Shown piece by piece: positions 46,503-55,820 of a stretch of DNA of 64,000 bases. Under the pieces are notes generated by a model. It was not told the origin of the DNA and did not search any database. It saw only the letters and a program-made list of their open reading frames with translations. The stretch covers positions 1 to 64,000 of the forward strand of contig NZ_JAIVFS010000021.1 in the NCBI RefSeq assembly GCF_020829645.1. Direction: 5' to 3'. Made by a program: the position numbers and the translations under genes. Within the stretch, counting starts at the first letter, position 1, and each line of letters starts with the position of its first letter. Origin of the DNA: Nostoc mirabile CHAB5784. GTDB taxonomy: Bacteria > Cyanobacteriota > Cyanobacteriia > Cyanobacteriales > Nostocaceae.

Positions 46503-47165
46503 TTAAAGGACACTGGCAGGGAGTGGGGGATTTGCGAGTTCTTCTTTCTCAAAAACTCGGTCAATCAGCCCGTATTCCTTTGCTTCATAGGGTGTTAAAT
46601 ATAACAGCCGATCCATGTCTTTAGTAATTTTTTCTGGAGGCTGTCCGGTGGTGCGATGTAAGATATCAACTAACGCTCCTTTATTTACCAAAACTTCCCT
46701 GGCGCGAATTTGAATATCCGTTGCTTGACCTTGGGCGTAGCTCTTGGGCTGATGCAGGATAATCGAGGAGTGAGGCAAACTAGCGCGGCAACCTTTTGTA
46801 CCGGCACTGAGTAGCATCGCTGCCATACCCATCGCGGAACCGACGCAGATGGTGTGGATAGGAGGTTTGATATATTTCATGGTGTCAAAGATGGCGAAGG
46901 CTTCGGTTTCAAAGCCAATGGGTTCGCCACTGTAACCGGAAGTGCCGGTGGAATTGATATAGATTTTAATCGGTTTTTCGGGGTCGTCGGATTGCAAAAA
47001 CAGCAATTCGGCCACGATTAATTCCGTGACAGCAGGCACCAGAGGCATCCCAATATAGACAATTCGCTCCTTCAATAAGAGGGAAGGTAAATCTGGCGGT
47101 GGTGTCCGGTAGAAGTTATCGCCGTAATATGGGGCTTGAACAGCCTTAATTGGGGAAATGTCCAT
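46503..47165 (-). CDS. clpR: ClpP-like inactive subunit
   Basis: 220 residues, ClpP fold. The nucleophile region reads GSAMGMAAMLLSAGTKG, so the catalytic Ser of ClpP (AASMGSF) is replaced by Gly. The His (IILHQPKS) and Asp (KDMDRLLYL) remain. This is the hallmark of ClpR, which builds a mixed ring with ClpP3 in cyanobacteria. An insertion (NSTGTSGYSGEPIGFETEAF) near residues 70-90 is typical of ClpR. Confidence 0.94.
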   Translation of the reverse strand: MDISPIKAVQAPYYGDNFYRTPPPDLPSLLLKERIVYIGMPLVPAVTELIVAELLFLQSDDPEKPIKIYINSTGTSGYSGEPIGFETEAFAIFDTMKYIKPPIHTICVGSAMGMAAMLLSAGTKGCRASLPHSSIILHQPKSYAQGQATDIQIRAREVLVNKGALVDILHRTTGQPPEKITKDMDRLLYLTPYEAKEYGLIDRVFEKEELANPPLPASVL

Positions 47166-47403
47166 AGCAACTGATCGCCTGAAACTATGCCGTTAACTGT
47201 AATACATCCTAGCGCGATGCCAGCCTGACTTAAGGTGCGGATTTCTCCCTAATGCTAAAGGCGGCTTCGCATCTGCCAATGCTTGGCTTCTAAGATATTC
47301 TGATTATATTAGTGTATTTATGTTGGATAGGTTTTCCGTAGAGTTAAAGTGTTGCTTTGAAGTTATTTTTTAATATGTATATCCTGAATAGGGACTTTGA
47401 GTT
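47166..47403. promoter_or_regulatory. Divergent spacer, clpR / vWA operon
   Basis: These 238 bp must carry promoters for clpR and the vWA pair. No confident boxes were placed. Confidence 0.3.
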
Positions 47404-48660
47404 ATGAAGGTTAATTTGCAGCCTGCCTTGAATGATGGTAATTTGGACGCAAATCAACTGAACAGTCAACGTCAGTTGGGAATTTCGATTTCAGCGATCG
47501 CAGAAAATCAAGACCGCCATGTACCTCTGAATTTATGCTTAATTCTCGATCATAGTGGTTCGATGAGTGGGCGATCGCTAGAAACGGTCAAAAAAGCCGC
47601 GAATCGTCTGGTAGATAGACTCAATCCTGGCGATCGCCTCAGTGTTGTAGTTTTTGATCACCGTGCCAAAGTCTTAGTACCCAATCAAAGTGTCGAAGAT
47701 CCAGAGAAAATCAAACAGCAAATTAATCGCCTCGCCGCCGATGGTGGAACTGCGATTGACGAAGGACTGCGCTTAGGCATTGAAGAGTTGGCAAAGGGCA
47801 AAAAAGATACTGTTTCCCAAGCTTTTTTATTAACCGACGGTGAAAATGAACACGGTGATAATAATCGCTGTTTAAAATTCGCTCAATTGGCTGCTAGCTA
47901 TAATTTGACTTTAAACACTTTGGGATTTGGTGACAATTGGAACCAAGATGTTTTAGAAAAAATTGCTGATGCTGGCTTAGGTACTTTATCTTATATTCAA
48001 AAACCCGAACAGGCAGTGGAAGAGTTTAATCGCCTGTTTAGCCGTATTCAAACCGTGGGATTGACTAATGCTTATCTGTTATTCTCCCTCATGCCCAATG
48101 TCCGGCTAGCAGAACTTAAACCTGTCGCCCAAGTTTCCCCAGACACAATTGAGTTACCACTGCAACAAGAAGCTGATGGACGTTTCGCTGTGCGGTTGGG
48201 AGATTTAATGAAAGATGCAGAACGGGTAATCTTAGCTAATATTTATTTGGGACAATTGCCAACAGGTGAACAAGCGATCGCTAATGTGCAAGTCCGCTAC
48301 GATGACCCAGCCGCCAACAAAGTAGGTTTAGTTACACCAAATATCCCCGTTTATGCCCATGTAGTCAAAAATTACCAAGCAGACCCAAATCCCCAGGTGC
48401 AACACTCTATTTTGGCATTAGCGAAGTATCGCCAAACCCAGCTAGCCGAAACAAAATTGCAACAAGGCGATCGCTCTGGTGCAGCGACAATGTTACAAAC
48501 GGCTGCTAAAACTGCCTTGCAAATGGGAGATACTGGGGCGGCGACGGTGTTGCAAACTTCTGCTACCCAGCTGCAATCTGGTGGAGATTTATCCGAAAGC
48601 GATCGCAAGAAAACCCGGATTGTCTCTAAAACAGTTTTGCAAGATACCCCTCCGCAATGA
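47404..48660 (+). CDS. von Willebrand factor A domain protein, copy 1
   Basis: 418 residues. The vWA domain (about 40-220) has an intact MIDAS: LILDHSGSMSGRS (DxSxS), DGGTAIDEGL (Thr) and LLTDGENEHGD (Asp). A beta-rich middle follows (220-330), then a helical C-terminal region rich in Gln, Ala and Thr (TMLQTAAKTALQMGDTGAAT). No signal peptide, so probably cytoplasmic metal-dependent protein binding. Its stop overlaps the next vWA gene by 4 nt. Confidence 0.88.
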   Translation: MKVNLQPALNDGNLDANQLNSQRQLGISISAIAENQDRHVPLNLCLILDHSGSMSGRSLETVKKAANRLVDRLNPGDRLSVVVFDHRAKVLVPNQSVEDPEKIKQQINRLAADGGTAIDEGLRLGIEELAKGKKDTVSQAFLLTDGENEHGDNNRCLKFAQLAASYNLTLNTLGFGDNWNQDVLEKIADAGLGTLSYIQKPEQAVEEFNRLFSRIQTVGLTNAYLLFSLMPNVRLAELKPVAQVSPDTIELPLQQEADGRFAVRLGDLMKDAERVILANIYLGQLPTGEQAIANVQVRYDDPAANKVGLVTPNIPVYAHVVKNYQADPNPQVQHSILALAKYRQTQLAETKLQQGDRSGAATMLQTAAKTALQMGDTGAATVLQTSATQLQSGGDLSESDRKKTRIVSKTVLQDTPPQ

Positions 48661-49937
48661 AAGTTAAATTGCTCTCGGCGTTAAATGACAATAATGTTGA
48701 TGTGGCTAAAACTTGTAGCCAACGTCAACTAGCAATGACCATTTTTGCAATCGCTGATGAGTTTGACCAAAATCTCCCCCTTAATCTCTGCTTGATTTTG
48801 GATAGAAGTGGTTCCATGCATGGACAACCAATTAAAACGGTGATCCAGGCTGTGGAAGGATTAATAGATCGGTTGAAAGTAGGCGATCGCATCTCAGTTG
48901 TGGCTTTTTCCGGTTCTGCGGAAGTCATTATCCCTAACCAAGCGATCAAAGACCTCGAAAGCATCAAATCTCAAATTAAAAGCAAACTCAGCGCTAGCGG
49001 CGGCACTGCGATCGCTGAGGGTTTGGAACTGGGAATTACAGAACTGATGAAGGGGACAAGAGGCGCTGTTTCCCAAGCGTTTCTGCTTACAGATGGGCAT
49101 GGTGATAGCGGTTTGCGGATTTGGAAGTGGGATATTGGGCGAGATGACAACAAACGGTGTGTTCAACTTGCACAAAAGGCTGCCAAGCTGAACCTGACTA
49201 TCAATACTTTCGGATTTGGTAATAGCTGGAATCAGGATTTGCTAGAAAAAATTGCCGATGTTGGTGGTGGGACTTTAGCCCATATCGAACATCCTGAACA
49301 AGCTGTGGAGCAGTTTAGCCGATTGTTTGGGCGGATTCAATCGATTGGGCTAACTAATGCCTACTTGCTGTTATCTCTAGTGCCCAATGTCCGATTAGCA
49401 GAATTGAAACCCATTGCCCAAGTTGCCCCAGACACAATTGAGTTACCAGTAGAACCGGAAGCTGATGGTAGCTTTGCTGTACGTTTGGGAGATTTGATGC
49501 AAGATGTAGAACGGGTAGTTTTGGCGAACATTTATCTGGGACAATTGCCAGAAGGTAAACAAGCGATCGCTCACCTGCAAATTCGTTATGATGACCCGTT
49601 GGTTAACGAACAAGGTTTACTTTCGCCCCTCGTGTTAGTGTATGCAGATGTAATGCGGGCGTATCAACCAAATTCTAATCCCCAAGTGCAGCAGTCTATT
49701 TTAGCATTAGCGAAGTATCGGCAAACCCAGTTAGCCGAGGCGAAATTGCAACAAGGCGATCGCACTGGTGCAGCCACAATGCTACAAACAGCAGCTAAAA
49801 CTGCTTTACAAATAGGAGATAAAGGGGCAGCAACAGTGTTGCAAACCTCAGCCACTCGCCTGCAAGCTGGAGAAGAACTTTCTGAAGCAGACCTCAAGAA
49901 AACTAGAATTGTATCAAAGACCGTTTTACAGGAATAG
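48657..49937 (+). CDS. von Willebrand factor A domain protein, copy 2
   Basis: 426 residues, a tandem paralog of the gene upstream with the same layout: MIDAS LILDRSGSMHGQP, SGGTAIAEGL and LLTDGHGDSG, and the same C-terminal AAKTALQIGDKGAATVLQTS tail. The longer loop RIWKWDIGRDDNKR after the third motif is specific to this copy. ATGA overlap with copy 1 indicates co-translation. Two C-terminal scraps of a further paralog lie at 51484 and 55079. Confidence 0.88.
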   Translation: MKVKLLSALNDNNVDVAKTCSQRQLAMTIFAIADEFDQNLPLNLCLILDRSGSMHGQPIKTVIQAVEGLIDRLKVGDRISVVAFSGSAEVIIPNQAIKDLESIKSQIKSKLSASGGTAIAEGLELGITELMKGTRGAVSQAFLLTDGHGDSGLRIWKWDIGRDDNKRCVQLAQKAAKLNLTINTFGFGNSWNQDLLEKIADVGGGTLAHIEHPEQAVEQFSRLFGRIQSIGLTNAYLLLSLVPNVRLAELKPIAQVAPDTIELPVEPEADGSFAVRLGDLMQDVERVVLANIYLGQLPEGKQAIAHLQIRYDDPLVNEQGLLSPLVLVYADVMRAYQPNSNPQVQQSILALAKYRQTQLAEAKLQQGDRTGAATMLQTAAKTALQIGDKGAATVLQTSATRLQAGEELSEADLKKTRIVSKTVLQE

Positions 49938-49953
49938 ATAATTCATAAGTTTT

Positions 49954-50301
49954 ATGAAAACTACTGATATATCTCATTACTTCAACAAAATCTCCAAATT
50001 CTACACTATAGAAAACATTGTTGATATACTAAATTTCTTGCGAAAGCATCCAAACCTGGTAGATGTATTACTCAAGGCTCACCTAGAAATCAGAAAGTAT
50101 TTTACATCCGAGAAGTTACGATTAAAGTTGTCTGTTGATCCTGAATCTCCTCAATGGGAGAAACTAGTACTTTCTATCTATACCAGCCCAGAATCTATTG
50201 ATGAAGCTTTAAATAAACTAGACGAGTTCGATCAAAAATGGTGGATAGAAGCTTCATTAGAAGTTGCTGTAAATCTTTGTATCAATTTGGAATTTGAATG
50301 A
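49954..50301 (+). CDS. Partner protein of HEPN gene
   Basis: 115 residues, soluble. A helical N-terminal half (NIVDILNFLRKHPNLVDVLL) is followed by LKLSVDPESPQWEKLVLSIY, then SPESIDEALNKLDEFDQKWW and LCINLEFE. Resembles small proteins found beside HEPN genes in cyanobacteria. It overlaps the HEPN gene by 4 nt (ATGA) and follows vWA copy 2 after 16 bp. Probably the antitoxin of the pair (inference). Confidence 0.7.
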   Translation: MKTTDISHYFNKISKFYTIENIVDILNFLRKHPNLVDVLLKAHLEIRKYFTSEKLRLKLSVDPESPQWEKLVLSIYTSPESIDEALNKLDEFDQKWWIEASLEVAVNLCINLEFE

Positions 50302-50726
50302 AATTCGACTGGTCAAGTTATTTGGAACTTGCACAAACTCTATTTGATGAAGTAACTAATTCCTTAGGACAGACAAATAGTTCATCGATCAATGAAGCAA
50401 AGATACGCTCTTCTATCAGTAGAGCGTATTATTCAGCTTTTTGCTTAGTTAGAAACTACTTACGTGATATTGAAGGATACAGTAATTTAAAGACTGATAA
50501 GATTGGTATACATGAATACGTAATCAAAGAGTTAGAAAGTAGTAAAAATGCAGATAGAAGATATTTAGGACAATGTTTATCTCGTCTACGTGGATTGAGG
50601 AATGAAGTTGATTATGAAGATTATATAGCTTCTAATCTTCTCATTCCTAAGGCAAAGCAAACTTTGAAGGATGCTAATAAGGTTATTGAATTATTAAATA
50701 AATTGACTAGTAGTCAAAAACCATAG
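50298..50726 (+). CDS. HEPN-domain protein
   Basis: 142 residues, all-helical. HEPN features are SSISRAYYSAFCLVRNYLRD (about 37-56) and RLRGLRNEVDYEDY (about 98-111). In ribonuclease-type HEPN proteins the latter site is Rx4-6H; here RNEVDY replaces His, so catalysis is uncertain. Coupled to the small upstream gene, giving a two-gene toxin-antitoxin-like module. Confidence 0.8.
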   Translation: MKFDWSSYLELAQTLFDEVTNSLGQTNSSSINEAKIRSSISRAYYSAFCLVRNYLRDIEGYSNLKTDKIGIHEYVIKELESSKNADRRYLGQCLSRLRGLRNEVDYEDYIASNLLIPKAKQTLKDANKVIELLNKLTSSQKP

Positions 50727-50759
50727 AAGCTTTTATTAAAAAATAACTGCATAGTATTT

Positions 50760-50822
50760 ATGAAAATTACTGGTATTCATCATATTGCTATTATTTGTTC
50801 TGACACTCTCCCTAGAGGGTGA
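50760..50822 (+). pseudogene. N-terminal stub of a VOC/glyoxalase-family gene
   Basis: The frame MKITGIHHIAIICSD is the exact type of start seen in VOC/glyoxalase-fold proteins (MKITGIHHVAIICSDY...). Six codons later it meets a stop (TLPRG-stop), and no further VOC sequence follows. Confidence 0.7.
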
Positions 50823-50886
50823 GCCATAATGAACGAAGTTGAAACCCTCGCCAAACTTATTGATTAACAACCACCGAAGAGTTTGA

Positions 50887-51482
<596 letters not shown>

Positions 51483-51483
51483 A

Positions 51484-51711
51484 GCGAAGTATTGCCAAAC
51501 CCAGTTAGCTGAGGCGAAATTGCAACAAGGCGATCGCACTGGTGCAGCCACGATGCTACAAACAGCAGCTAAAACTGCTTTACAAATTGGAGATAAAGGT
51601 GCAGCGACAGTGTTGCAAACTTCCGCCACTCGCCTGCAAGCTGGAGAAGAACTTTCTGAAGCAGACCTCAAGAAAACTAGGATTGTATCAAAGACTGTTT
51701 TACAGGAATAG
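51484..51711 (+). pseudogene. vWA C-terminal scrap 1
   Basis: 75 codons starting AKYCQTQLAEAKLQQGDRTG and ending TRIVSKTVLQE, nearly identical to the last 75 residues of vWA copy 2 but starting abruptly after the VapC stop. It shares with the scrap at 55079 two differences from copy 2 (TATTGCC for TATCGGC, GCTGAGG for GCCGAGG), so both scraps come from a third paralog. Confidence 0.9.
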
Positions 51712-51827
51712 TAATCCAGCGTTGCTGATTAACGGTATGAAAGTTTCGCACCAAGACGTAAAGGGAGAAAAAATATTTCATCCCTCAATCGAGCAACACC
51801 CTAAATAGAGTAACTAGAGCGATATGC

Positions 51828-52109
51828 CTAAAATAGCTTGTTGCTTTTTAACAAGTTACATGGGCCACACCGCAAGGTTAAGTTTTCCCATACAGTTAAA
51901 CCTCCTCTAGACCGTGGAATAATGTGATCACCGTGTAACTTTTGAAACCCAGATATACCAGAAAAAATCTTTTTACAGTCTAAACAAACATATCCACCTT
52001 TGTTAAAGTCATAATTTCTACGAAAGTACGACTCTTTCCAATTTCTTGGAAAAACAGGAGCGTGTGGATCACATGGAGTAAGATTGGGTGGCAAAGAAGT
52101 CATGAACAC
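51828..52109 (-). CDS. HNH endonuclease, small
   Basis: 93 residues. Two zinc pairs, VCLDCKKIF and LRCGPCNLLK, and the HNH core HGDHIIPRSRGGLTVWENLT. Start GTG 52109 or ATG two codons on. Follows the DUF262 gene by 29 bp on the same strand. With it, this resembles a split form of GmrSD-type (DUF262 + HNH) systems. Confidence 0.85.
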   Translation of the reverse strand: MFMTSLPPNLTPCDPHAPVFPRNWKESYFRRNYDFNKGGYVCLDCKKIFSGISGFQKLHGDHIIPRSRGGLTVWENLTLRCGPCNLLKSNKLF

Positions 52110-52138
52110 TTGGCATTTAGCAGAACTGATAGCTTATC

Positions 52139-53383
52139 TCATCTGTACTTATAGCGTTCAATAATACGTGATAAAAGCGTTACAGCCATATCACATTGAG
52201 CCTTCTGACCTTTTCTACCACCCCAACGACCTTTTTGCTCTGGATATCCACCCAGATCCTTAAGCCATTGTTCACCAGCAGTACGTGGTGCTTTTAGAAA
52301 CTGTGCGATCGCGTCCCAAGCATCATAACTTAATTTATCCAAAGGAACTTTTAGCTCAACAGCGGCAGCAATCATTAATGCTGTCTGTTTGTACTTATCT
52401 ACACTAATTCCAGCCAAGCCATAATTGAGGATAAATCCAATCCATTTAGCAAAGTGATCAAAGTCTTCTTCCATACCCCTTCCACAAGTAGGAAAAACAT
52501 CAGTACCACCATGTAGATCAGTATATTGTAATTGGGCACAGTATATATCCAGTGCTTCTTCTGTTGTTCCACGAAAACTGACTGGAAGATGCTTCATTGA
52601 ACTGGCATTTAAAAGTAGAGAATTAAGTCCTTCTCTATGAACAAGAATAAGATACCAGAGAAACATTTCTGATGGCGTCTGTCCTTTAGCTAGTGCTTTG
52701 CCCTCCCACCAATCTCGCCAACTATTAGAAGCTTCAATATTTTTTGCCCAAGGATCATCTACCCCTTTTTTAGCGGCTGACTCAATCATACGATTTGCAG
52801 ATGCATTGTTTGCATATATTCCTGCTAGACGTACAAGATAGACAGATTTTGATTCACTATAGTAAGAAAGTCGGATATCCTGTGCAGTTAAAGGTGTTCC
52901 TCCTTCATTAATACGGCGAAATATCTCTAGTTTAGTTCCGAGTTCTAAATTATCAGGAAGAGAAATAATCGTCAGAGGATAATCATTGAAAACGTTTTGT
53001 AAACTTGGTGAAAGCTGATTGAATTTCTTGCCTACATACTGGGTACTTTGTGGACTAAGGTAAACAATTCCTTCATCTGAACTTATACTGAACTCATTGT
53101 TGGAATATTTGAGAATTGTGCTTAGTCTTTGTTGTCCATCCACAACCTCAATTGCTCCGTCTGAACCATCTGCAAAGAAAAAAGCTGGGATGGTGAGGTT
53201 GTTCAATAGTGATTCTATAAATAGAGACTCTTTCCGAGCATTCCACTGTTCGGCATCTCTTTGATAATCAGGGATAATTAACCGTTTACTGCGAAGACGC
53301 CCAACAATGGTTTCTACGTTTGTACTTTCCGCACGAGTTTTTCTAGTAACTATTGGTACACCAGAAGGAGTAGACTCTGACAT
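52139..53383 (-). CDS. DUF262 (GmrS-like) domain protein
   Basis: 414 residues. The DUF262 core (about 25-190) has LIIPDYQRDAEQWNARKESL, FIESLLNNLTIPAFFF and the key IEVVDGQQRLSTILKY motif, which in GmrS-type proteins binds NTP or acts as a nickase. FRRINEGGTPLTAQDIRLSY follows. The C-terminal half is helical without a known name. DUF262 proteins include type IV restriction (GmrSD) and other anti-phage enzymes; no DUF1524 domain is fused, and the adjacent HNH gene may fill that place. Confidence 0.88.
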   Translation of the reverse strand: MSESTPSGVPIVTRKTRAESTNVETIVGRLRSKRLIIPDYQRDAEQWNARKESLFIESLLNNLTIPAFFFADGSDGAIEVVDGQQRLSTILKYSNNEFSISSDEGIVYLSPQSTQYVGKKFNQLSPSLQNVFNDYPLTIISLPDNLELGTKLEIFRRINEGGTPLTAQDIRLSYYSESKSVYLVRLAGIYANNASANRMIESAAKKGVDDPWAKNIEASNSWRDWWEGKALAKGQTPSEMFLWYLILVHREGLNSLLLNASSMKHLPVSFRGTTEEALDIYCAQLQYTDLHGGTDVFPTCGRGMEEDFDHFAKWIGFILNYGLAGISVDKYKQTALMIAAAVELKVPLDKLSYDAWDAIAQFLKAPRTAGEQWLKDLGGYPEQKGRWGGRKGQKAQCDMAVTLLSRIIERYKYR

Positions 53384-53942
53384 ATTGGTAGGTTTTTTAT
53401 AAAGTTAAAATCACAAAAAGACTTGTTTTTTTTGAAGTCCCTATATTGGTTGCATTTGCACCTATAGAAATCTGGCATGAATCTTGCTAGGTATACTGAA
53501 GCTCTGATCTTCATCAGTCAAAGTTATCAGCATCTAGCTTTTCAAAGATACCGAATTTAATCCAGCAGCAAAACACGGCTCAAATATAACACAGTCGAAA
53601 CCTTAGTGTAAGAAGTAATGTGACAATTGGTGTTTTCAAAGTGGTGGAAACTCCTACTAAGAATCAACTTGCAGGTGGCACTTAGATAGTTTAATAAAAT
53701 AGGGTTAAGTAAAGTTCTTGCCTAGTTTTACTGAATGTTTGCCTTTCCAATTAGTGGGTTGCAAAAAAAGTAAACAGTACTGTCTACCGCAAAACCTTAT
53801 TCATACAATGGAGTAGTAGTAGTTTGAGTAATGTGTTCAGCTTTAGTTTGCAATTGTTTGGTTCATGACTTCAAAACCTTGGCGAACTTTAATATTTAAC
53901 CAACGAGCCAGCAGAAACACCAGTAAGCCTTTAAAAGATTCT
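53384..53942. other. 560-bp gap with possible gene remnant
   Basis: On the minus strand 53843-53941 reads 32 open codons ending ARWLNIKVRQGFEVMNQTIA-N-stop, which could be the tail of a lost gene; no family is recognised. Otherwise AT-rich with no supported ORF. Promoter of the DUF262 gene expected at the left end. Confidence 0.35.
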
Positions 53943-54323
53943 TGTAGAATGAAGCGATCGCAAGCTTTCGGCTCAACAATACACCAAAATCAATGCGTGA
54001 ATTACTTAAATAAACAAGCAAACTGGGGTTTGAGAAAGTAAGAGCTGCTTTTACTTGCGGAAAACACCAAAATGAGAAAGCAAACTGGGGTTTGAGAAAG
54101 TAAGAGCTGCTTTTACTTGCAGAAAACACTAAAATGAGAAAGCAAACTGGGGTTTGAGAAAGTAAGAGCTGCTTTTGCTTGCGGAAAACACTGAAATGAG
54201 AAAGCAAACTGGGGTTTGAGAAAGTAAAATGTCATTTTGAGAAAGCAATATGCCTTTTTGCTTATTGAATATGAAGTTTTGAGAAAGCAATAAGCCTTTT
54301 TGCTGATTAAATATGAATTTTAG
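53943..54323. repeat. Hairpin tandem repeat block A
   Basis: After a HIP1 site and a 64-bp leader, three 62-bp units (54018, 54080, 54142) start GCAAACTGGGGTTTGAGAAA. A 41-bp short unit (54204) and two 42-bp units (54245, 54287, the last partial) of GCAATATGCC...GAAGTTTTGAGAAA type follow. CAAAC-TGGG-GTTTG is a hairpin, and the next module also folds. The block ends at a HIP1 site (54332). Block B at 56791-57272 is its near copy. Confidence 0.93.
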
Positions 54324-54331
54324 TTAAATAT

Positions 54332-54418
54332 GCGATCGCCTCTGGATTGCAACTTCTCAGCAAAGACGAAATTGAACTTGAACTTGCTGCACGTCGAGGT
54401 GGATTCCGTGAGTCGTAA
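54332..54418 (+). pseudogene. Antitoxin C-terminal remnant
   Basis: The frame reads ASGLQLLSKDEIELELAARR then GGFRES-stop, the tail of an antitoxin of the kind that precedes PIN genes. It overlaps the GTG start of the PIN remnant by 11 nt. Its N-terminus is missing and replaced by repeat block A, the junction being a HIP1 site. Confidence 0.7.
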
Positions 54419-54980
54419 GAAAACATACATAGACTCTGGTGTACTGATCAGCGCTTTCTGTGGCATTCAGTCAGTCAGCATCAGAGCGAATCAAATTCTT
54501 AACGATGAAAATCTGGAGTTTGCTTCAAGTAGCAATGTTTCAGTTAGAGGATGTTTTAAAAGTATTTGGCTGTATCTTTGCACTTATTGATCCCCCCTAA
54601 CCCCCCGATAAATTGGGGGGAACCGGAATCAAAGTCCCCCAATTTATCGGGGGATTTAGGAGGATCTAGAACGTTTTGATACCTACAATAGGACTTTTAA
54701 AACATCCTCTTAGAAGTCTTGCCTAAAGCAACTTTTAACCAGCAACAAGGGCGTTGCAGAATTTTACGAAACATTTTTTAGTGCTGTCATCCACTGGGCA
54801 ACTGACTTAGAGCAAATTATGCAGAATGCTTCTCAAATTGCCTGTACTTACGGTTTAGCTGCGATGGATGCACTTCATGTGGCGGCTGCTCTGCAAATTA
54901 AAGCTGATCAACTGATCACCACTGAAAAGCCAACTAAACCAATGCATCGAGTAACAGAAATCCAGATTATTTCAATATAA
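54408..54980 (+). pseudogene. PIN-domain gene broken by a MITE and frameshifts
   Basis: The first part is MSRKKTYIDSGVLISAF...NQILNDENLEFASS (GTG start). It is interrupted by the MITE at 54547-54709. The later part reads LEVLPKATFNQQQG, then after a one-base shift VAEFYETFFSAVIHWATDLE and AMDALHVAAALQIKADQLIT with stop at 54978. A second one-base shift lies just before the MITE. PIN acidic residues (YIDSG, AMDALH) remain, but the gene cannot make a whole protein. Confidence 0.85.
54547..54709. mobile_element. MITE copy 2 in the PIN gene
   Basis: 163 bp with perfect 17-bp inverted ends GAGGATGTTTTAAAAGT and ACTTTTAAAACATCCTC, flanked by TTA on both sides (3-bp duplication). The inside has GATCCCCCCTAACCCCCC and GGGGGATTTAGGAGGATC arms. 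Same family as 27574-27724. The TNA-type duplication suggests mobilisation by an IS5/IS1031-like transposase (inference). Confidence 0.92.
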
Positions 54981-55041
54981 AGCGATCGCTCACAACTAAA
55001 AGCTCCGCAGCAAACAAGCCAATTTAGGAAGTCGAATGCCA

Positions 55042-55065
55042 TTTTGCTTGCGGAAAACACTAAAA
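55042..55065. repeat. Scrap of the 62-bp repeat unit
   Basis: The sequence TTTTGCTTGCGGAAAACACT plus AAAA matches the second half of the 62-bp units of blocks A and B. It lies directly before the second vWA scrap. Confidence 0.7.
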
Positions 55066-55078
55066 CTTGATGAACTCA

Positions 55079-55174
55079 GCAAAGTATTGCCAAACCCAGT
55101 TAGCTGAGGCGAAATTGCAACAAGGCGATCGCACTGGTGCAGCCACAATGCTGCAAACAGCAGCCAAAACTGCC
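55079..55174 (+). pseudogene. vWA C-terminal scrap 2
   Basis: 32 codons AKYCQTQLAEAKLQQGDRTG...TMLQTAAKTA matching the vWA tail, then unrelated sequence. It shares diagnostic substitutions with scrap 1 at 51484. Confidence 0.88.
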
Positions 55175-55196
55175 TATTTAATTAATAAATTACCCT

Positions 55197-55820
55197 TTAT
55201 GCTACTAATTCCTTCATTACCAGGCTGCTCAAGCTCTTGGCAATCGCCTCTGGATTCAGAACGAAATCTACTTTCCCGGTGTCAATAGCTGCTGAAGGCA
55301 TATCGAAGTACTCAGAAGTAGTTTCATCTTGAGCAATCGTCGTACCACCATACTTTTTGATTGCCATCACTCCTAAAGCACCATCTCTGCCAAACCCACT
55401 TAGGACAACAGCAATTGCCCGCATTCCATAATTAAGTCCTACTGACATGAATAGTTTATCCACTGAGGGGCGAACAAAGTTCATCTTTGGCGACTCTAAC
55501 AGAGACAGCTTACCGTTAGCACCGACTATTAAGTGCCGATCTGGAACATAAGTATAAACTGTCCCTGGACGTATTATCTCCCCTGATTTTGCCTGCTCTA
55601 CCCGCAACGCTGTGTGGCGGCTGAGGATATGTGCCAGACGACTAGGGTAGAAAGGATTCATGTGCTGAACTACAATAATCGCCGCCGGGAAATCTGCTGG
55701 TAAAGCCGACAAAATTTGGATGATTGGTTTTTGCCCGCCCGCAGAAGCTCCGATCGCTACTATGTTATAGGCAATATTGGGGAAGTGTGACAGAATTCGG
55801 TGTCGTTGTTGTAACGCCAT
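55197..55820 (-). CDS. CheB-type methylesterase domain protein
   Basis: 207 residues, stand-alone CheB catalytic domain without receiver. Catalytic residues are visible: Ser in AIGASAGGQKPII, His in IIVVQHMNPFYPS and Asp in LSGFGRDGALGVMAIKKYGG. It may demethylate or deamidate receptor-like proteins, or act in a two-component pathway. No cheR or receptor gene is near. Divergent from the Crp-like gene by 246 bp. The stop lies 22 bp from vWA scrap 2. Confidence 0.9.
   Translation of the reverse strand: MALQQRHRILSHFPNIAYNIVAIGASAGGQKPIIQILSALPADFPAAIIVVQHMNPFYPSRLAHILSRHTALRVEQAKSGEIIRPGTVYTYVPDRHLIVGANGKLSLLESPKMNFVRPSVDKLFMSVGLNYGMRAIAVVLSGFGRDGALGVMAIKKYGGTTIAQDETTSEYFDMPSAAIDTGKVDFVLNPEAIAKSLSSLVMKELVA

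Noticed and set aside
53896-54207. Minus-strand ORFs across the repeat blocks (also 56775-57342)
   Set aside because: They only translate the tandem units into Phe/Leu/Ser/Lys-rich strings. The 62-bp unit is not a multiple of 3, so the peptide repeat is not kept, and there is no ribosome binding site.
54018-54323. Possible CRISPR array
   Set aside because: The units repeat head to tail with no unique spacers, and no cas genes are nearby. Same for 56924-57272.
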